Positions 18,716 through 26,833 of a stretch of 64,000 nucleotides of DNA are shown one piece after another. Under the pieces are notes generated by a model. It saw only the letters and a list, made by a program, of their open reading frames with translations, did not search any database and was not told the DNA's origin. A program made the position numbers and the translations under genes. The DNA comes from JAFGGG01 sp964634205 (GTDB lineage Bacteria > Spirochaetota > Spirochaetia > SZUA-6 > RPPD01), in NCBI GenBank assembly GCA_964634205.1, contig CAZWKE010000007.1, positions 39,777-103,776 on the forward strand. Direction: 5' to 3'. How positions within the stretch are numbered: position 1 is the stretch's first letter; the number at the start of each line of letters is the position of its first letter.

Positions 18716-19129
18716 TTAAATATGAAGCTTTTTGCCTGCTTCGAATGCCTCATCTTTTTGTGAAAAAATCAAAGAGTTTTTTATCAACATCCCTTCTTTT
18801 TCCATGGCCGCCATGAGATTCAACAATGCTTTATTGGTTCCGAAAGTATTCTTTATGACAAAAGCTGAAGATTTTTTTCCGGTCATCGAACCGGCCTGAT
18901 TGAGATAATGGGTAATCTTTTCCGATATTTTGCCGAATGCGGATGATTGTTCGGTGCCCAGGACGATATAATTAAAAATAAGCAGTTTTTTATCACCGGA
19001 CTCGTTTACATTGATGCATTCGACCTGGTGACCCTGGGTTTCAATACCTTTTGCCAGGGATTCCGCTATCTCGGTAAGCGTTCGATTATTTTTATCAGAC
19101 AGATAAACAACTGCTACCCGCATATCCAC
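18716..19129 (-). CDS. Flavodoxin-fold protein
   Basis: A 137-residue (or 135 from ATG 19123; 19129 is GTG) cytoplasmic protein. The N-terminus MRVAVVYLSDKNNRTLTEIA matches the first strand and phosphate loop of flavodoxins (beta strand, T/S/N-rich loop, helix). IFNYIVLGTEQSS and SSAFVIKNTFGTNKALLNLM fit later strands of the fold. The FMN loop is weak, lacking the usual (S/T)xTGxT, so cofactor binding is doubtful. It begins ten bases after the tRNA-Leu and probably shares its transcript. Confidence 0.65.
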   Translation of the reverse strand: MDMRVAVVYLSDKNNRTLTEIAESLAKGIETQGHQVECINVNESGDKKLLIFNYIVLGTEQSSAFGKISEKITHYLNQAGSMTGKKSSAFVIKNTFGTNKALLNLMAAMEKEGMLIKNSLIFSQKDEAFEAGKKLHI

Positions 19130-19139
19130 TCTTTCTTAG

Positions 19140-19225
19140 TACCGGAGACCGGACTTGAACCGGTACAGCTTATGAGGCCGGGGGATTTTAAGTCCCCTGT
19201 GTCTACCAAATTCCACCACTCCGGC
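19140..19225 (-). tRNA. tRNA-Leu (anticodon TAA)
   Basis: Class II tRNA of 86 bases read on the minus strand. Acceptor GCCGGAG pairs with CTCCGGT (one G-U); the anticodon stem GGGGA/TCCCC holds loop CTTAAAA, giving anticodon TAA for UUA; a long variable arm follows, then a T arm with GGTTCAAGTCC. The discriminator is A and CCA is not encoded. Confidence 0.95.
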
Positions 19226-19236
19226 AATTAATACGT

Positions 19237-19266
19237 ATATTACTATTATACAAAGAAATTAGTCAA
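19237..19266 (-). promoter_or_regulatory. Promoter of tRNA-Leu
   Basis: On the minus strand TTGACT (19266-19261) and TAATAT (19242-19237) are 18 bases apart, and the -10 ends 11 bases before the tRNA 5' end. Confidence 0.6.
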
Positions 19267-19334
19267 GCCACGGCATTCTCATTACACCAATTATAAATTT
19301 GCCGGCCATTGCATCCAGAAAGCGGCAGTTCAAA

Positions 19335-20522
19335 TTAATTCACAATCGGAATAGCAATTTGGAATTTTGTGCCCTTGGACTCTTTACTGAATACGCTGAG
19401 ACGACCTTCATGAGCGTCGACGATACTTTTTACGATACACATTCCCAGTCCGGTACCGCCGCTTTTTGAATAAGAAAAAAACGGTTCGAATATATTTTTC
19501 AAGACCTCACGACTCATACCCACACCCGAGTCAATAATCTCAAAAATCAATGTTTTGCCTTTGTTTGATACCTTGATCTTCAGGATACCGCCTTCCGGCA
19601 TGGCTTTGCGGGAGTTATCCGCAATATTATAAAGCATGCGTAATATTCTTTCTTTGTCCAGGAGGACCGGACCGTCAAAGGTCACTTCACTGGAGACGGT
19701 TATACCCCGGGCTTTGAATTTTTCATAGATCGATTCCAAAAATTGTGTCATCAGTTCATCTAATTTGACAATTGAAATGTTTAATCGCAGCTCACCTTTT
19801 GAATAGTCCAGCAGCTCATTTGCAATATGATTGATCCTGTCCGCTTCATTCACAATTTTTCTGGCGCTGGTTTTTGAGCGTTCGGTATCATTTGCGTTTA
19901 AGCAGATCATCTCGGCATAACCTCTAATCACCGAAAGCGGATTACGAATATCATGAAGGATAAGTGAAGAAAACTTCCCCACCGCGGACAGCCGTTCAGC
20001 CCGCAGGAGTTCCTCCTGAGCCTCCTGCAGCTCTTTATAGGCAATTTCAAGTTTCCTGTTCTTTTCCCTTAAGCCCTCCACAAAACTTTCATTGCTTTTC
20101 CTTACCATGGCGGAAACCGATTTCATGATAGACAATGCGATTGAACTGTTTTCTTTGATAATGCGTTGAAAATCATCACGGTAGATATAGAGCAACTCGG
20201 TTACTTCCCGGGCAATGACCGTGGCACTGCGGGGAAGCTCATCGACAAGGGCCATTTCGCCGAAAAGGTGGCCCGGCCCATGCACCGCAAGCAGATCAGG
20301 TTCTTCCAGGGAGTAGTCTTTCCAGACCTCTACCGCACCGGAAAGAATAATAAAGAAACGGTTGGCCTCGGACCCCTCTTTACAAATGATATCACCCGTA
20401 TTCACCGTCTGCCGGTGGCAGACATTCCCGATACTCTTAATTTCTTCATCCGTAAGCCCGTTAAAGAAATAGACATTACGAATAAAATCATAGTGATTGT
20501 GACTGTTATTCTTTGCTTGCAT
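19335..20522 (-). CDS. Soluble sensor histidine kinase with N-terminal cyclic-nucleotide-binding-type domain
   Basis: A 395-residue cytoplasmic kinase with no membrane helix. Domains: cNMP/CRP-type binding fold (about residues 20-125; GDIICKEGSEANRFFIILSG, then HLFGEMALVDELPRSATVIA, close to the phosphate-binding cassette consensus); a short coiled coil (140-178); HisKA with His190 in LILHDIRNPL; HATPase with NIADNSRKAM (N box), DSGVGMS and GGTGLGM (G boxes). The cassette keeps Arg in RSATV, so cNMP binding is plausible. Its first codons overlap the end of the second bactofilin gene by 17 bases. No response regulator lies beside it. Confidence 0.92.
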   Translation of the reverse strand: MQAKNNSHNHYDFIRNVYFFNGLTDEEIKSIGNVCHRQTVNTGDIICKEGSEANRFFIILSGAVEVWKDYSLEEPDLLAVHGPGHLFGEMALVDELPRSATVIAREVTELLYIYRDDFQRIIKENSSIALSIMKSVSAMVRKSNESFVEGLREKNRKLEIAYKELQEAQEELLRAERLSAVGKFSSLILHDIRNPLSVIRGYAEMICLNANDTERSKTSARKIVNEADRINHIANELLDYSKGELRLNISIVKLDELMTQFLESIYEKFKARGITVSSEVTFDGPVLLDKERILRMLYNIADNSRKAMPEGGILKIKVSNKGKTLIFEIIDSGVGMSREVLKNIFEPFFSYSKSGGTGLGMCIVKSIVDAHEGRLSVFSKESKGTKFQIAIPIVN

Positions 20523-20889
20523 ACAACATCTCTAAATACTCTTTGGTATTTTCAATCCGGGCATGACTGATAGTGCATTTGCCTTCCAGAATAACCCCGT
20601 CCTGAATAATGAGCTCGGGGGTCTTGATGTCACCCAATACCCTTGCTGTGGAAAGCAGGAGTATACGTTTTACCGCCGTAATATTTCCCATCACAATGCC
20701 CTTGACAATGACACTGGTTGCATATACTTCAGTCTTTACCCTGGCTTTGGGACCGATTTCCAGCTGGTCGACATGAAGCACCTTACCTTCGAACGTCCCG
20801 TCAATTCTCAGATTTCCGTTTACGGCAAATCTTCCTTCAAAAACCGAATTATCTCCGATACTGGAGTTTACTTCCAAACCGATATCCAC
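20506..20889 (-). CDS. Bactofilin, copy 2
   Basis: A 127-residue bactofilin with the same core as the first copy: VNSSIGDNSVFEGRFAVNG, RIDGTFEGKVLHVDQLEIG, VKGIVMGNITA, ARVLGDIKTPELIIQDG. The tails are shorter than in copy 1. The coding end overlaps the histidine kinase start, and the coiled-coil gene ends two bases before its start, so the three form one tight operon. The close link to a signalling kinase suggests regulated polymer assembly, which is inference. Confidence 0.92.
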   Translation of the reverse strand: MDIGLEVNSSIGDNSVFEGRFAVNGNLRIDGTFEGKVLHVDQLEIGPKARVKTEVYATSVIVKGIVMGNITAVKRILLLSTARVLGDIKTPELIIQDGVILEGKCTISHARIENTKEYLEMLYASKE

Positions 20890-20891
20890 TG

Positions 20892-21659
20892 CTACTGCTC
20901 CTGTACAATAATTTCAGGAAGGTTTAAGTATACTATGACCTCCCGGGCATAGGTGTTCAACATTTGTAGGGTACTCTGCACACTATATCCTTCAAGATAG
21001 CGTTCTCCCTCAATGAACTCAAAACTTATCGTATCATCCTTATTTAAACATTCTGATCCGTTTTTTTCAATATTATTCTTAAGTTCATCGCTAAATTTTT
21101 TAATTTTTTGAAAAAATCGGTCGGTTTCAATAAGCAAAATCCTTCTTCGTTTTAAAAGCCGGTTTTTAATATCCAGTAATGTTCCCTCAGTATATTTCCC
21201 CTGTTCAATAATAATAAGTTGTTCTTCAAAATCATCCACTCGTTTGCTTAAATCCTGATAAAGGTTGTAGAAGCTGTCCCGTTCAAGGGAGTATTTAAAA
21301 TCAAGCTTGATTTTTCGTTCCGTCAATACGGGAAGAAACTCATTTTCAAAGCAATAGAGAATGCGGCAGACACTGTTGATCTCACTATCATCAATATATT
21401 TCTCATTAAAAAGGGAAAGCATTTGATTAAGAAGGGGAAAATGCTTAAATTCATCCTCATTCTGTGGTTCTTCCTGTTCGTCGATGATTGAGAAAACATG
21501 TTGTAGTTTTTCACGATAGTTTTTTAATTTGATAAGCTCTCGTTTTACCCGTTGTTTCTGTCCCGCATTCGTACTTGTTTTCAACACCACTTCGTATTGT
21601 TTAATTGCTTTATTAATCTGTCGCAATTCCTGGATCGGATTCTTTATACCTTCTTCCAT
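20892..21659 (-). CDS. Coiled-coil protein of unknown function, first gene of the bactofilin/kinase operon
   Basis: A 255-residue soluble protein, highly charged and largely helical: IKNPIQELRQINKAIKQYEV, VKRELIKLKNYREKLQHV, LSKRVDDFEEQLIIIEQG, LLKRRRILLIETDRFFQKI. It has no signal peptide or membrane helix, and no family is recognised. It stands two bases upstream of bactofilin 2 and likely acts with it, perhaps as a filament partner. ATG 21659 has no Shine-Dalgarno; a perfect TATAAT ends six bases before it, so translation probably starts on a leaderless mRNA. Confidence 0.75.
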   Translation of the reverse strand: MEEGIKNPIQELRQINKAIKQYEVVLKTSTNAGQKQRVKRELIKLKNYREKLQHVFSIIDEQEEPQNEDEFKHFPLLNQMLSLFNEKYIDDSEINSVCRILYCFENEFLPVLTERKIKLDFKYSLERDSFYNLYQDLSKRVDDFEEQLIIIEQGKYTEGTLLDIKNRLLKRRRILLIETDRFFQKIKKFSDELKNNIEKNGSECLNKDDTISFEFIEGERYLEGYSVQSTLQMLNTYAREVIVYLNLPEIIVQEQ

Positions 21660-21665
21660 ATCGCA

Positions 21666-21694
21666 ATTATACTACGAAGGCGCTAAAAAAAAAA
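21666..21694 (-). promoter_or_regulatory. Promoter giving a leaderless transcript for the coiled-coil/bactofilin operon
   Basis: The minus strand reads TATAAT at 21671-21666, six bases before the ATG (21659). The -35 position 17 bases upstream is only TTTTTT, part of the preceding terminator T run. The predicted start of transcription falls on the ATG. Confidence 0.55.
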
Positions 21695-21713
21695 GCCCTC
21701 AAAAAAGAGGGCT
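21685..21713 (-). terminator. Terminator of the flaA operon
   Basis: On the minus strand AGCCCTC (21713-21707) and GAGGGCT (21700-21694) form a seven-base stem with loop TTTTTT, followed by nine T (21693-21685). It lies just after the flaA1 stop and overlaps the next promoter. Confidence 0.9.
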
Positions 21714-21736
21714 TCTGTTTTTTATTCAAAGATATC

Positions 21737-22477
21737 TCACCAACCGTCATCCATATCATAGCCGGCCTGTATTTTTTCCCGGCTGGCCTGGGTGAACAGA
21801 TCGGTTTTTGCGCTCAGATCATCAAAGTAAATATAATAGGTGCCGTACGCCTCGTTCTGATCACATTCGATCTTAAAACCGAGGAATTTTATGCCTTCTT
21901 TTTCCGCGAAATGATAATCGGACTGGACGATTCGCGGCGGGATGGCCACGGTAAGTTCTTGCCAACCGGAGAAATTTAGCTTTCCCACGGTGAGTTCCCG
22001 CTGACGTCCGTAATAATCCCCAATGACAATTTTAAGCACATGATTATAATTTCTGCCGACCACCCAGACCGAAATTGATTTTGTGGTCCCGGGAATTGGC
22101 AAAGGTCTTGCGGGTTTGATGGAAAATGAGTTTGCCTGGCGGCGGTAAAAGGTCACCTTTACTCCAAGTACGTTCTGACCGACCCCGCCCTTTCCCTTCT
22201 CGGCTTCGAGGCGGGCTTTATCTTTGGTTTCTTTTTCCACCGGATTACCTTTACGGGTCATAATACGAATAATACCCTGGTCCTGGGACATGATTGCATA
22301 CCAGAAACCGGCATCTTCCATCTTATCGATGGTAACGGACTCTATCATCTGTTCGGCCACGTCTTTACCGATGCTTTCATCGGCAGGGGTACCGGTGTCC
22401 GTCGCTTGTGAAAATACGGGGACATTTATCAGCAGTAATAGTAGTGTTATTATGGATAACGTGTTCGGGCTTTTCAT
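21737..22477 (-). CDS. flaA: Flagellar filament outer-layer (sheath) protein FlaA, copy 1
   Basis: A 246-residue periplasmic protein: signal peptide MKSPNTLSIITLLLLLINVPVFSQ, then the FlaA domain. Seen: PLPIPGTTKSISVWVVGRN, YNHVLKIVIGDYYGRQREL, VGKLNFSGWQELTVAIPP, YGTYYIYFDDLSAKTD, the conserved strand pattern of spirochaete FlaA. FlaA sheathes the FlaB core of the periplasmic flagella. The start overlaps the flaA2 stop by four bases (ATGA). The C-terminus ends in Asp/Gly/Trp, as in other FlaA proteins. Confidence 0.92.
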   Translation of the reverse strand: MKSPNTLSIITLLLLLINVPVFSQATDTGTPADESIGKDVAEQMIESVTIDKMEDAGFWYAIMSQDQGIIRIMTRKGNPVEKETKDKARLEAEKGKGGVGQNVLGVKVTFYRRQANSFSIKPARPLPIPGTTKSISVWVVGRNYNHVLKIVIGDYYGRQRELTVGKLNFSGWQELTVAIPPRIVQSDYHFAEKEGIKFLGFKIECDQNEAYGTYYIYFDDLSAKTDLFTQASREKIQAGYDMDDGW

Positions 22478-23220
22478 TGATTATCCCCTCCTTTGTTTTG
22501 CCAGAGCTTCTGTATATAATTTGGATCCGCCAGTTCATCTCCATCAAAACGTGTTGCATACGTATCGGTCAGTATTTTCAATTGATCAAAGTATACATAG
22601 AACTCATCAACCTTTTCCTGGGGGCGCGTCCAAAGGACGAATTTTGTCAGACGGATCTGCTCATTCTGCAGTAGATGACGTTTAGCCTGTGGAATAGACA
22701 GTGAAACCTTGGCACTGAGATTTTTCCAACCCACGAAATTTAGATTGCCGAAGTTCAATGTATGCGGGATGCCTTCGGAATCAAGGATGTGCGCCTCAAG
22801 ATAATAATTATAATTGGAACCCCACACCCAGATATCCATGGCAAGAACATGTCCCTTTAAGGGGATCGGTTTATACACCAGTTTCCCGTCATCTCCCTTG
22901 ACCGCGGGAATTATCTCCAGATAATTGTATCCCCGGCGTAAAAATCCCGCTCGTATGCCCAGGCTGTGCAGGTCTTTTGTTTCCACGTTTCTACCGAACA
23001 GCGAATTGGGCCAGGTATTTACATATTCATACTTCAATATGTCTTTATCCACGAACTTGCTTCCCTGGACGATCCATTGTTGGGTAGAATCAGGATTATC
23101 GAAATTCGCTATAACGATGGTTTCGAGATTGAAAACCGTTTCTTCAGAAAACGTCATAAAAACGCAAAACAAACCAATGAGAATTAAAAGATATAGGAGC
23201 ACTCTTTTTTTTACTTTCAT
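22474..23220 (-). CDS. Flagellar filament outer-layer protein FlaA-like, copy 2
   Basis: 248 residues from ATG 23220; AAGGAG lies just upstream and the N-terminus MKVKKRVLLYLLILIGLFCV is a signal peptide. An in-frame start ten codons earlier lacks an SD. FlaA-like features: PLKGHVLAMDIWVWGSNYN, ILDSEGIPHTLNFGNLNF, GWKNLSAKVSLSIPQ, DEFYVYFDQLKILTD. It is clearly paralogous to FlaA1 in pattern but divergent in sequence, as in spirochaetes with FlaA1/FlaA2 pairs. It would be exported to the periplasm and joined to the filament sheath. Confidence 0.88.
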   Translation of the reverse strand: MKVKKRVLLYLLILIGLFCVFMTFSEETVFNLETIVIANFDNPDSTQQWIVQGSKFVDKDILKYEYVNTWPNSLFGRNVETKDLHSLGIRAGFLRRGYNYLEIIPAVKGDDGKLVYKPIPLKGHVLAMDIWVWGSNYNYYLEAHILDSEGIPHTLNFGNLNFVGWKNLSAKVSLSIPQAKRHLLQNEQIRLTKFVLWTRPQEKVDEFYVYFDQLKILTDTYATRFDGDELADPNYIQKLWQNKGGDNQ

Positions 23221-23306
23221 TCTCTTCTCCTTAACGGGGTATAGACACACCTTACTTAAGTTGAATTATATTTCGTGACAATACCTTTGTCAAACATTTT
23301 TCTTTT

Positions 23307-24281
23307 TCAGTGTGCTGTGTTTTTTCGAAATAATATGGAATTATTTAATTCAGCGGGAGGTTTTATTGCCTCGCCCCAGTATATTTTGCACGGTATACTG
23401 ATGTCTTTTCCCGGGACCGGACTAAATGGATTTTCTCCGGTTCTCATAAACTGTAACGCTGCCGCCAACGCAGACGGAATATCCTCCTCTATTGAAAACA
23501 ACAGGTGGTCACCGTATTCCTGCAGGTATTGCCAGTCTTCAATGATATAATATGAATCAAGACCGACTATTTTTTCTATGCATGCCGGGATCAACCCATA
23601 CACTTTCAAAACAAAAATCCGTACGTTTTTTGAGAAAAGCGCATCCACCGCCCTGACCGCTTCAACGCGGTCGTTTGGGTTTTCCAGTGAATCAAGCAGT
23701 AATCGATCTGCCGGTTGTCCCTGTAAAAATGCGTTTTTAAAGTTTTCCACCTCTTCCCGGGCTTTGTCTGTTTCGTGGGAATAGATAATGCCGACGTTTT
23801 TTCCTTCCAAATTTTCATACATATAATAATACGCCGGACCAAGGAGTGTTCGCAGGATTTTGCCCGCACGGGTGTATGCTTCCTCCTGATCGAAATGCAG
23901 GCTGATTACATGAGGGGCGGTGAATGTAAAATATTCCGATGCACCGATCACCACAAACTGTTTATCGGTATAGTCCTTGGCAACCGCATTCACCTCGTCG
24001 GACATCAACGGACCGGTGATGATCAGTTTTACCCTGGGGCCGGATGCGGCCCGGGTCAGTTGTGCGGTATAATCTTGTTTGGAATCAACTATAATCAATT
24101 TAAAATTGAAACCCGAATCAGCACAAAGCTTTTCAAGTTTCTGTTTCAGATTGGTTTCACGGGCAATCAGGTCCCACCAGTATTTTTCCGCAAAAAACAC
24201 CGCATTATTGCGCATATTGCAGGAGAGAACAGTACTCAGCAGCAAGAAAAACAGACATGCAAAAAATATGATTCGTCTCAT
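23307..24281 (-). CDS. BMP/periplasmic-binding-like lipoprotein upstream of flaA
   Basis: About 324 residues from ATG 24281 (the frame is open to a TTG at 24329). The N-terminus MRRIIFFACLFFLLLSTVLSC is a lipoprotein signal with Cys21. The mature protein looks like a type I periplasmic binding fold of the BMP/LacI kind: FNFKLIIVDSKQDYTAQL, VKLIITGPLMSDEVN, KQFVVIGASEYF, GKNVGIIYSHETDKAREEVE, FVLKVYGLIP. It probably binds a small ligand. It sits 86 bases before flaA2 on the same strand with no permease gene, so it may be a sensor or structural protein rather than a transporter part. Confidence 0.68.
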   Translation of the reverse strand: MRRIIFFACLFFLLLSTVLSCNMRNNAVFFAEKYWWDLIARETNLKQKLEKLCADSGFNFKLIIVDSKQDYTAQLTRAASGPRVKLIITGPLMSDEVNAVAKDYTDKQFVVIGASEYFTFTAPHVISLHFDQEEAYTRAGKILRTLLGPAYYYMYENLEGKNVGIIYSHETDKAREEVENFKNAFLQGQPADRLLLDSLENPNDRVEAVRAVDALFSKNVRIFVLKVYGLIPACIEKIVGLDSYYIIEDWQYLQEYGDHLLFSIEEDIPSALAAALQFMRTGENPFSPVPGKDISIPCKIYWGEAIKPPAELNNSILFRKNTAH

Positions 24282-24351
24282 TGTTTGTGGTAGTTGATTT
24301 AACCACAGATTGATCGTATTGTACAGCAATATTGTTCATTTTATAAAATAC

Positions 24352-24380
24352 TTGACATATGGATTGATTCCCAGCATATT
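24352..24380 (+). promoter_or_regulatory. Promoter of the aldolase gene
   Basis: TTGACA (24352-24357), 17-base spacer, CATATT (24375-24380). The mRNA would have a short leader containing AAAGGAG (24397-24403) before ATG 24410. Confidence 0.65.
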
Positions 24381-24409
24381 ATCAGAAATACCAGAAAAAG
24401 GAGTATATC

Positions 24410-25381
24410 ATGATTCACTACAAGGATTTAGGACTTGTAAATACCAAAGATATGTTTCAGAAAGCCATGCAGGGCGGATACGCGATTCCTGCCTACAATT
24501 TTAACAACATGGAGCAGCTTCAGGCCATCATTTTGGGATGTCTGGAGAGTAGATCTCCGGTGATCATTCAGGTTTCCAAGGGGGCCAGGGATTATGCCAA
24601 CCAGACCCTCCTGCGTTATATGGCTGAGGGTGCGGCGCAAATAATTAAATCATCCCCCCACCCCATCCCGCTTGCCCTGCATCTTGACCACGGCGATACC
24701 TATGAGTTGTGTGTTTCCTGCATCGAAAGCGGTTTTTCGTCGGTAATGATCGACGGTTCGTCTCATCCCTATGAGGAAAACGTGGCCCTAACCAGAAAGG
24801 TCGTGGATTTTGCGCATAAATATGATGTCACTGTAGAGGGCGAACTTGGTGTCCTGGCAGGAATTGAGGACGAGGTGTCACATGAAAAATCTCATTATAC
24901 TGATCCGGATGACGTTGAAGATTTTGTTAAACGCACCGGGGTTGACAGCCTGGCAATATCAATCGGGACCTCACACGGCGCATATAAGTTTAAACTGAAG
25001 CCCGGAGAAACGGTTCCTCCGCTGCGTTTCGATATTCTGGAGGAAGTGGAAAAAAGAATACCGGGATTTCCTATCGTACTGCACGGTGCATCTTCCGTTG
25101 TACAGGAATATGTAAAAATCATTAATGAAAACGGTGGTGATCTTGAGGGAGCCGTCGGCGTTCCGGAAGACCAACTGCGCAAAGCGGCCAAATCCGCGGT
25201 ATGTAAAATAAATATCGATTCTGACGGCAGACTTGCCGTAACGGCAATCATCCGCAAACAGATGAAGGAAAATCCCAAAAATTTTGATCCGCGCAAATAT
25301 TTGGGACCGGCCAGAGAAGAACTGAAAAAGATGATTATTCAAAAAAACAGAACGGTTTTAGGCAGCGCGGACAGAGCATAG
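24410..25381 (+). CDS. fba: Class II fructose-1,6-bisphosphate aldolase
   Basis: Zinc-dependent aldolase of glycolysis/gluconeogenesis, 323 residues. Seen: the N-terminal IPAYNFNNMEQLQAI, the zinc-ligand and catalytic stretch ALHLDHGDTYELC, VEGELGVLAGIEDEV, SIGTSHGAYKFK (zinc His), and VLHGASSV (zinc His). At 323 residues it belongs to the shorter Fba type found in Gram-positives and spirochaetes. The SD is strong (AAAGGAG). It is a single-gene unit; the following intergenic stretch holds a long hairpin. Confidence 0.96.
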   Translation: MIHYKDLGLVNTKDMFQKAMQGGYAIPAYNFNNMEQLQAIILGCLESRSPVIIQVSKGARDYANQTLLRYMAEGAAQIIKSSPHPIPLALHLDHGDTYELCVSCIESGFSSVMIDGSSHPYEENVALTRKVVDFAHKYDVTVEGELGVLAGIEDEVSHEKSHYTDPDDVEDFVKRTGVDSLAISIGTSHGAYKFKLKPGETVPPLRFDILEEVEKRIPGFPIVLHGASSVVQEYVKIINENGGDLEGAVGVPEDQLRKAAKSAVCKINIDSDGRLAVTAIIRKQMKENPKNFDPRKYLGPAREELKKMIIQKNRTVLGSADRA

Positions 25382-25445
25382 CATCGTACATGCTGTAGTA
25401 AGGCGGACCGGTTCGTTGTTGGTCGGGATGTAATTCAGTTCTGAA

Positions 25446-25504
25446 GGATATCCGGAGTTTATGAAGACATGGACGTCATGGCCTTTGTGAACTCCTCGAT
25501 ATCC
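25446..25504. other. Long imperfect inverted repeat between convergent genes
   Basis: GGATATC (25446-25452) pairs with GATATCC (25498-25504) and GGAGTT (25454-25459) with AACTCC (25490-25495), enclosing a GACGTC-centred palindrome. There is no T run, so it is not a standard terminator. It lies between the aldolase and the membrane protein, both ending here. Confidence 0.45.
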
Positions 25505-25529
25505 GTTTGTATTCTCCCTGCTTTTTTAT

Positions 25530-26162
25530 TTACCTGTCTTTACAGACATAAAATAAGAAAATTGATGCGGCAAGAATCAGTACGGTTGAAAAAACAGCAA
25601 GAAAAATAAGTTTTGTCACAAAGAAAACAGTGGTAAAGGTTATGATAAAAGGCAAAAGGATAAGCCCGGCCAAAAAGGCAAAACGAAGATAACTTGTATC
25701 ATTGATAAACTGTACCAGGAAAATAGTGGCATATACTATAGTTGATATCCTCAGCAAGGGTAATAAAAATAGGATAAAAAGGTCGAATTTCCCAATATTT
25801 TCCGCAAGATCGATAAACGCAACCAGGCTGTAAAATCCGCTTAAAAATATAAATGATTCAAAAATATTTTCCTGCTGATTGTAGGCATCGGGAATCCCCT
25901 TAAACAGGAAAAGACCACCCAAAGCCAGTATGAGGTAGAGCAGATGATCACTTACAAGGTGCTGGAGATAGAGCCCCCCCGTTGTATAAGAGACGGGGAA
26001 AAAGCTTTTTATAATGAAATAGAATATCAAGGCTATGAAAAAACAGATAATCCCCTTCAGATATGTGAGTAGCGGCAGGGTAATGGCAAACCGGTCCCTG
26101 TAATAGTAGGTAGTGATCCCGAGCGAAAAAAGTGGTACTGCAAGTAATAAAAATAACGACAT
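25530..26162 (-). CDS. Polytopic membrane protein of unknown function
   Basis: A 210-residue protein with about six or seven hydrophobic helices (MSLFLLLAVPLFSLGITTYY, YLKGIICFFIALIFYFII, HLLYLILALGGLFLF, FESFIFLSGFYSLVAFI, LFILFLLPLLRISTIVYAT, LAGLILLPFIITFTTVFF) and very few charged residues. No family recognised. No Shine-Dalgarno precedes ATG 26162; a TTGAAC-N17-TATTTT promoter ends 11 bases before it. It is monocistronic as far as can be seen. Confidence 0.65.
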   Translation of the reverse strand: MSLFLLLAVPLFSLGITTYYYRDRFAITLPLLTYLKGIICFFIALIFYFIIKSFFPVSYTTGGLYLQHLVSDHLLYLILALGGLFLFKGIPDAYNQQENIFESFIFLSGFYSLVAFIDLAENIGKFDLFILFLLPLLRISTIVYATIFLVQFINDTSYLRFAFLAGLILLPFIITFTTVFFVTKLIFLAVFSTVLILAASIFLFYVCKDR

Positions 26163-26173
26163 AATCTTTTAGC

Positions 26174-26202
26174 AAAATATCAATTTCAAAAGGTTTGTTC
26201 AA
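26174..26202 (-). promoter_or_regulatory. Promoter of the membrane protein, very short leader
   Basis: On the minus strand TTGAAC (26202-26197), 17-base spacer, TATTTT (26179-26174); the ATG follows 11 bases later, predicting a leader of about four bases. Confidence 0.45.
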
Positions 26203-26241
26203 CTAGTGAAATGAAATTAATTGTATTAATAACGGGAAGCG

Positions 26242-26688
26242 CTAAAGCAACTCAAGATCGTAGCGGTCTTTGGTCCACTGCCGGAGTTTATTTTCACCGT
26301 CGATCAATCGCTTTATCCCTATTTGCTGTTCGGTATTAAAGGCATAATGCGCCAGACTCTGGTAAAATAAACCGGTCTTTTCATAATATGCAAGCAGATA
26401 ACCCAACAGCTCCTTGGGGGTAGGATTATCGTTTTTCATCGATATTTCAGAAAACGGCCTCGGCATTGATATTTCAGCCGGTTCATTAGTTGAATCACCG
26501 CTCCCGACGGAAGCCGACAGTAATTCTTGCAGTTGCAGTTCATGTTCTTTTTCCTGATCCGCTATGGCCGACAGGAGTTTCTTTAATCCGAATGTTTCTG
26601 TTTTTTTACTATAGACACGGATATAATCGTGTACCACCTTTTCATTGTTTAAGGCCGCGTCAAGGTAATTCTTAAGGGAATCCGGCAT
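26242..26688 (-). CDS. Ferritin-like helical protein
   Basis: 148 residues, two helical hairpins: LKNYLDAALNNEKVVHDYIR and LSAIADQEKEHELQLQELL (with an ExxH-like EKEH pair), then, after a Ser/Pro-rich linker, LLGYLLAYYEKTGLFYQSLA and LIDGENKLRQWTKDRYDLEL. The arrangement fits the rubrerythrin/ferritin-like superfamily, but the second helix pair has Glu without the partner His, so a full diiron site is not visible. GGAGAAG precedes ATG 26688. Function unknown; a role in oxidative stress or iron is only suggested by the fold. Confidence 0.5.
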   Translation of the reverse strand: MPDSLKNYLDAALNNEKVVHDYIRVYSKKTETFGLKKLLSAIADQEKEHELQLQELLSASVGSGDSTNEPAEISMPRPFSEISMKNDNPTPKELLGYLLAYYEKTGLFYQSLAHYAFNTEQQIGIKRLIDGENKLRQWTKDRYDLELL

Positions 26689-26804
26689 CAGTCTTCTCCA
26701 ATAATTTTAACGAATACCACTTTACTTTCTTATAGTTCTTTGATAAAAATTATAACACATTGAACTCGGTGGGTCAAAGCGTTTTGGGCAAACCCGTTTT
26801 GTCT

Positions 26805-26833
26805 TTGACTCTTTGTACAATGAGTGATATAGT
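26805..26833 (+). promoter_or_regulatory. Promoter of the infC-rpmI-rplT operon
   Basis: TTGACT (26805-26810), 17-base spacer, TATAGT (26828-26833). Transcription would start near 26840, leaving a 55-base leader to infC, too short for an L20-binding leader of the E. coli kind. Confidence 0.75.

Noticed and set aside
25460..25545. Short minus-strand frame encoding a plausible protein C-terminus (GRIQTDIEEFTKAM and so on)
   Set aside because: It has a stop just upstream, no start codon and overlaps the end of the membrane protein gene; chance or a degraded relic.
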